DNA of 64,000 nucleotides. Source: Limanda limanda. Its lineage: Eukaryota; Chordata; Actinopteri; Pleuronectiformes; Pleuronectidae. The position numbers were made by a program, and so were the translations under genes. Below are positions 61,440-64,000 of this stretch, piece after piece (position 1 is the first letter of the stretch; each line of letters starts with the position of its first letter). Where the stretch lies: positions 29,535,900 through 29,599,899 of the forward strand of contig NC_083638.1 of NCBI RefSeq assembly GCF_963576545.1. Reading direction: 5' to 3'. The notes under the pieces were generated by a model. The model was not told the origin of the DNA and made no database searches. It saw only the letters and a list, made by a program, of their open reading frames with translations.

Positions 61440-64000
61440 GTTAGTCTGCTATATGAATCTGTGTGTGTGTGTGACTTTGTTACAGCTCATTTTCAGAATT
61501 CTGTACAGTACAATGTGATTTATTTTTGTTTTTGCACAGTTCTAGGTTTTGTCTCACCTGTAAGACAAGGTCTGTGTATTTATCCCATGGTTGGATTCAC
61601 ATTGTATTTTAGAAAGTGGACTCAAATACTTTTTTGACAAACTTACATCAAGGTTTTCCTACGTGGGCTGCACGTGGGCTCCATATAGGTGCCTACTTAT
61701 ACTTGAAATTGACTAGAGCGTTTGTAGACAGTTTTGTAAATTCAGCTATTATATGCACATATTTTTTGATTAGCATTTTCCGCTCTCGGTTCCTGGGCTG
61801 AAGGTCTGTGATCACAATCTCAAAAAGTGAAGGCTGGTGACTGTGGAGCCTCCTGCACTTTGTCTTAAGTGGGTGCTGTCATTCCTAGGGCTCCCTCTTC
61901 ACACTGTGACAGCTCTCTGAGACACGAACACGGCAAACACCTCTGTCACCTGCCCACTACCACAATGTTAAAGCACACACTGTATTATTTTGTCTATGAC
62001 AGGGATCAACAGCTATGTTTGACCTGGGGCCAGAATTTCTCTGAGCAGACACTGTGGGGGCCGAGATAATACAAATAATTATAATTAAAAACATAAAAAA
62101 TGTTGTTCTAATTAGCTTATTATAAAAAAAAATAAAAAAAATTCACTTTCTTAATTTTTATTTTTAGTATCCCGCTTCAGTGTTAAAATATTCCTACACA
62201 CACAAATTGGGGTCAGTAAATCATCTCTCATTAAACTCCTATAAGATCATTTACGTCAATATGTGGGTGGGGGTTTTGTGAAATCCATTATTTAAAGATA
62301 CACTTCATAATGTACTATACACTGAAAATGTTTTAATTGGCAGGTGGTGACTAATAAATAACTGAACAATAAACAGTTCAATTTGTGTTTGCTGTCAGTT
62401 TCACATGTTGCGTCTGCCCTCTTTGGTTCTGCCACAGCAGCATGATGGCTGCTATCGTCCTCCTCCTCCTCTTCTCCTCCATCTCTCTCTTCATTAGCTA
62501 CATCTTTCCCATCCGACCCTCTGGTGCTGCCACAGCAGTGCAGACTGAAGCCTGAAACTATTTGAAACAAATTAATTGGATAACTACTGGTCGGACTGTT
62601 CAACTTTTCCACATGTGGTTTCCTATGTTTCTGGCTTCTCTGTTTGGCTGACTCGTCTGGTCCAGACTGTGTTTGTGTCTCCTCAGGATGAGCCCTTTAG
62701 AGTCTTTGAAAATATTTTTCAATATTCATATGGACTGAGGGAGCAAACACTCGGACTCAGAGTTAAATAATCAACATTAATGTTATCTACTTGCAGAAAG
62801 GGTTGCTATGGACTAACAGCTATGCCAGGCGGCTTCTCTGCAGGGAAAAGCCAAGAACAAACCTTCATGCACATGATGGGCTTTTGATTAGAGTGCATGG
62901 AGAGAAAGGGCCAAGAGAGCAAGAGAAAAAGAGAAAGAGACAGAGAGTGGGGCGAGGTGAGGCTGAGCAAATCAATGTGCTGCACACTGTGCTTTACAAT
63001 GAAATAAGATTTTACCCATTTGAAATTGTAATAAAAAAATTGAAAATCAATATGTGGCGTTAAAGTTGATATTGTGGTGGGCTGCCATAAATATATTCGT
63101 ATTTGAGAATAATTGGCTGTTTCGGCCAAAAACCCTAAATACCAGAACTCTTTTTTTTTGCTCCTCACATTTTCTGAATTCATTAACATTTTGCCGGTCG
63201 GAGAGGGGAAGCTTTAGTGGACCTAACGTGGCCCGAGGGCCTGCTGTGGCCCACCAGTTTATGGTTCACTGACAGAAGCTCCAACCCATGGATCCATTTT
63301 AAGCCCGAACAGAAAGGCTAAGTCATCTGCTGGTGATGTGAAAGGAGTCGATTGGCTTTTTTTAGCAGATTTATCAGCATGTGAAAAATCTACAAATAAC
63401 TATGAAACCACCAACTGTTGTTTTAATATTTCTGTTCGGACCCCAGTTAAATAACATGTATATATATTCTGTCTTTCTTTCATTAGCTGACACTAACTTT
63501 TTTTCATCTGGTCTGACTGGGACATGTTCCAGCTCCATCACATTTGTTTTTCTCATATCACTCTTATCAACAAAGGTTAGCATGGTTAGAAATTTTCCCA
63601 CCATACTAAGCTATCGATTTGTGTGACCAATGCTACATTAGGTGAACTACTGAAACCTGAAGAAAACCTTAGTTATTCTGCAGTGTATTGTAGTGCAGAT
63701 GATTAAGATTAACACTGACAGCTACACTGCCAGGACTGAAAACATTAAATGTATTATTTGTTTATTTGGCTTGAAAGAATGTATTTTTCACTTTGGTTGC
63801 TTTGCTCACACCTGAATTATTCTCTTTATACATACTGATTATATTCGCCAGCCTCCCTCTGTTTTTCTTATCCATTTGCATCATGCAATAACTTCCCAGT
63901 CCCATCCTCACTCTGTCTCCTACCCCATGCTGCGACCGCAGGTATTGATCAAACATCAGCGTCTGAAATGATGATGATCATCCATAGCACAGCTGCTGTC
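61440..64000. other. Cadherin intron, 5' part (next exon beyond window)
   Basis: Starts with donor gttagt. No exon continuing laminin-G 2 in phase 0 was found. It contains a possible decayed hAT element (62000-63271) and a purine-rich run near 62900-62955. Confidence 0.65.
62000..63271. mobile_element. Possible decayed hAT-like element
   Basis: The left segment cagggatcaacagctatg, followed by ggggcc words, and the right segment tggcccaccag and ggttcactg recall fish hAT elements that flank gggcc-rich termini. The 8-bp flanks do not match. The match of the ends is weak. Confidence 0.3.

Noticed and set aside
61161..61637. 158-codon + strand frame as a single gene
   Set aside because: Only 61273-61439 is exon. 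The flanks are intron by acceptor and donor position and by cadherin homology.
62692..62770. Possible next cadherin exon after tgtctcctcag
   Set aside because: Phase 0 frame DEPFRVFENIFQYSYG does not resemble laminin-G continuation and has no good donor before its stop.

Overview
This window looks like an intron-rich stretch of a teleost (ray-finned fish) chromosome, probably a percomorph. The evidence is AT-rich non-coding DNA, GT-AG introns of 0.5-14 kb, long (CA)n, (GA)n and (TA)n microsatellites, and many dispersed repeats of types I recognise from fish genomes (hAT-type non-autonomous elements, a piggyBac-like fragment, LINE and SINE-like pieces). No bacterial, viral or CRISPR feature is seen.

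The main gene runs along the + strand through nearly the whole window. Eight consecutive exons (6419-6648, 18770-19047, 32486-32700, 46783-46910, 51466-51593, 52143-52266, 58805-58985, 61273-61439) splice in perfect phase into 1451 coding bases: 483 whole codons after a 2-base split codon, with no stop. They encode the membrane-proximal ectodomain of a type III classic cadherin (neural-cadherin / Drosophila CadN-like; Hz-cadherin in chicken). The order is the NC part of the primitive classic cadherin domain complex, a Cys-rich/EGF module, laminin-G domain 1, a second EGF, and the start of laminin-G domain 2. The cadherin repeats must lie upstream of base 6419. The rest of laminin-G 2, the membrane segment and the catenin-binding tail must lie beyond 61439. 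No further exon of this gene was found in 1-6418 or 61440-64000.

The most interesting unexpected signal is a probable nested gene on the minus strand inside the 13.4-kb third intron of the window, about 28547-31651. At least seven short reading frames there are bounded by splice sites and most join in compatible phase, ending in a TGA at 28547-28549. I do not recognise the protein. One junction is unresolved and one proposed donor is weak, so this is a gene model inferred by eye.

The remaining introns hold transposon remnants: an 8-bp-TSD hAT element with a ZBED-like zinc-finger fragment (2656-3951), a second hAT MITE with 8-bp TSDs (17578-18196), further hAT-like pieces (19301-19680, 32794-33013, possibly 62000-63271), a piggyBac-like piece (13664-14540), LINE/SINE-like tails (22640-22718, 24530-24664, 35080-35205, 49466-49740), simple repeats, and two notable hairpins (4930-4957 and 39348-39430).
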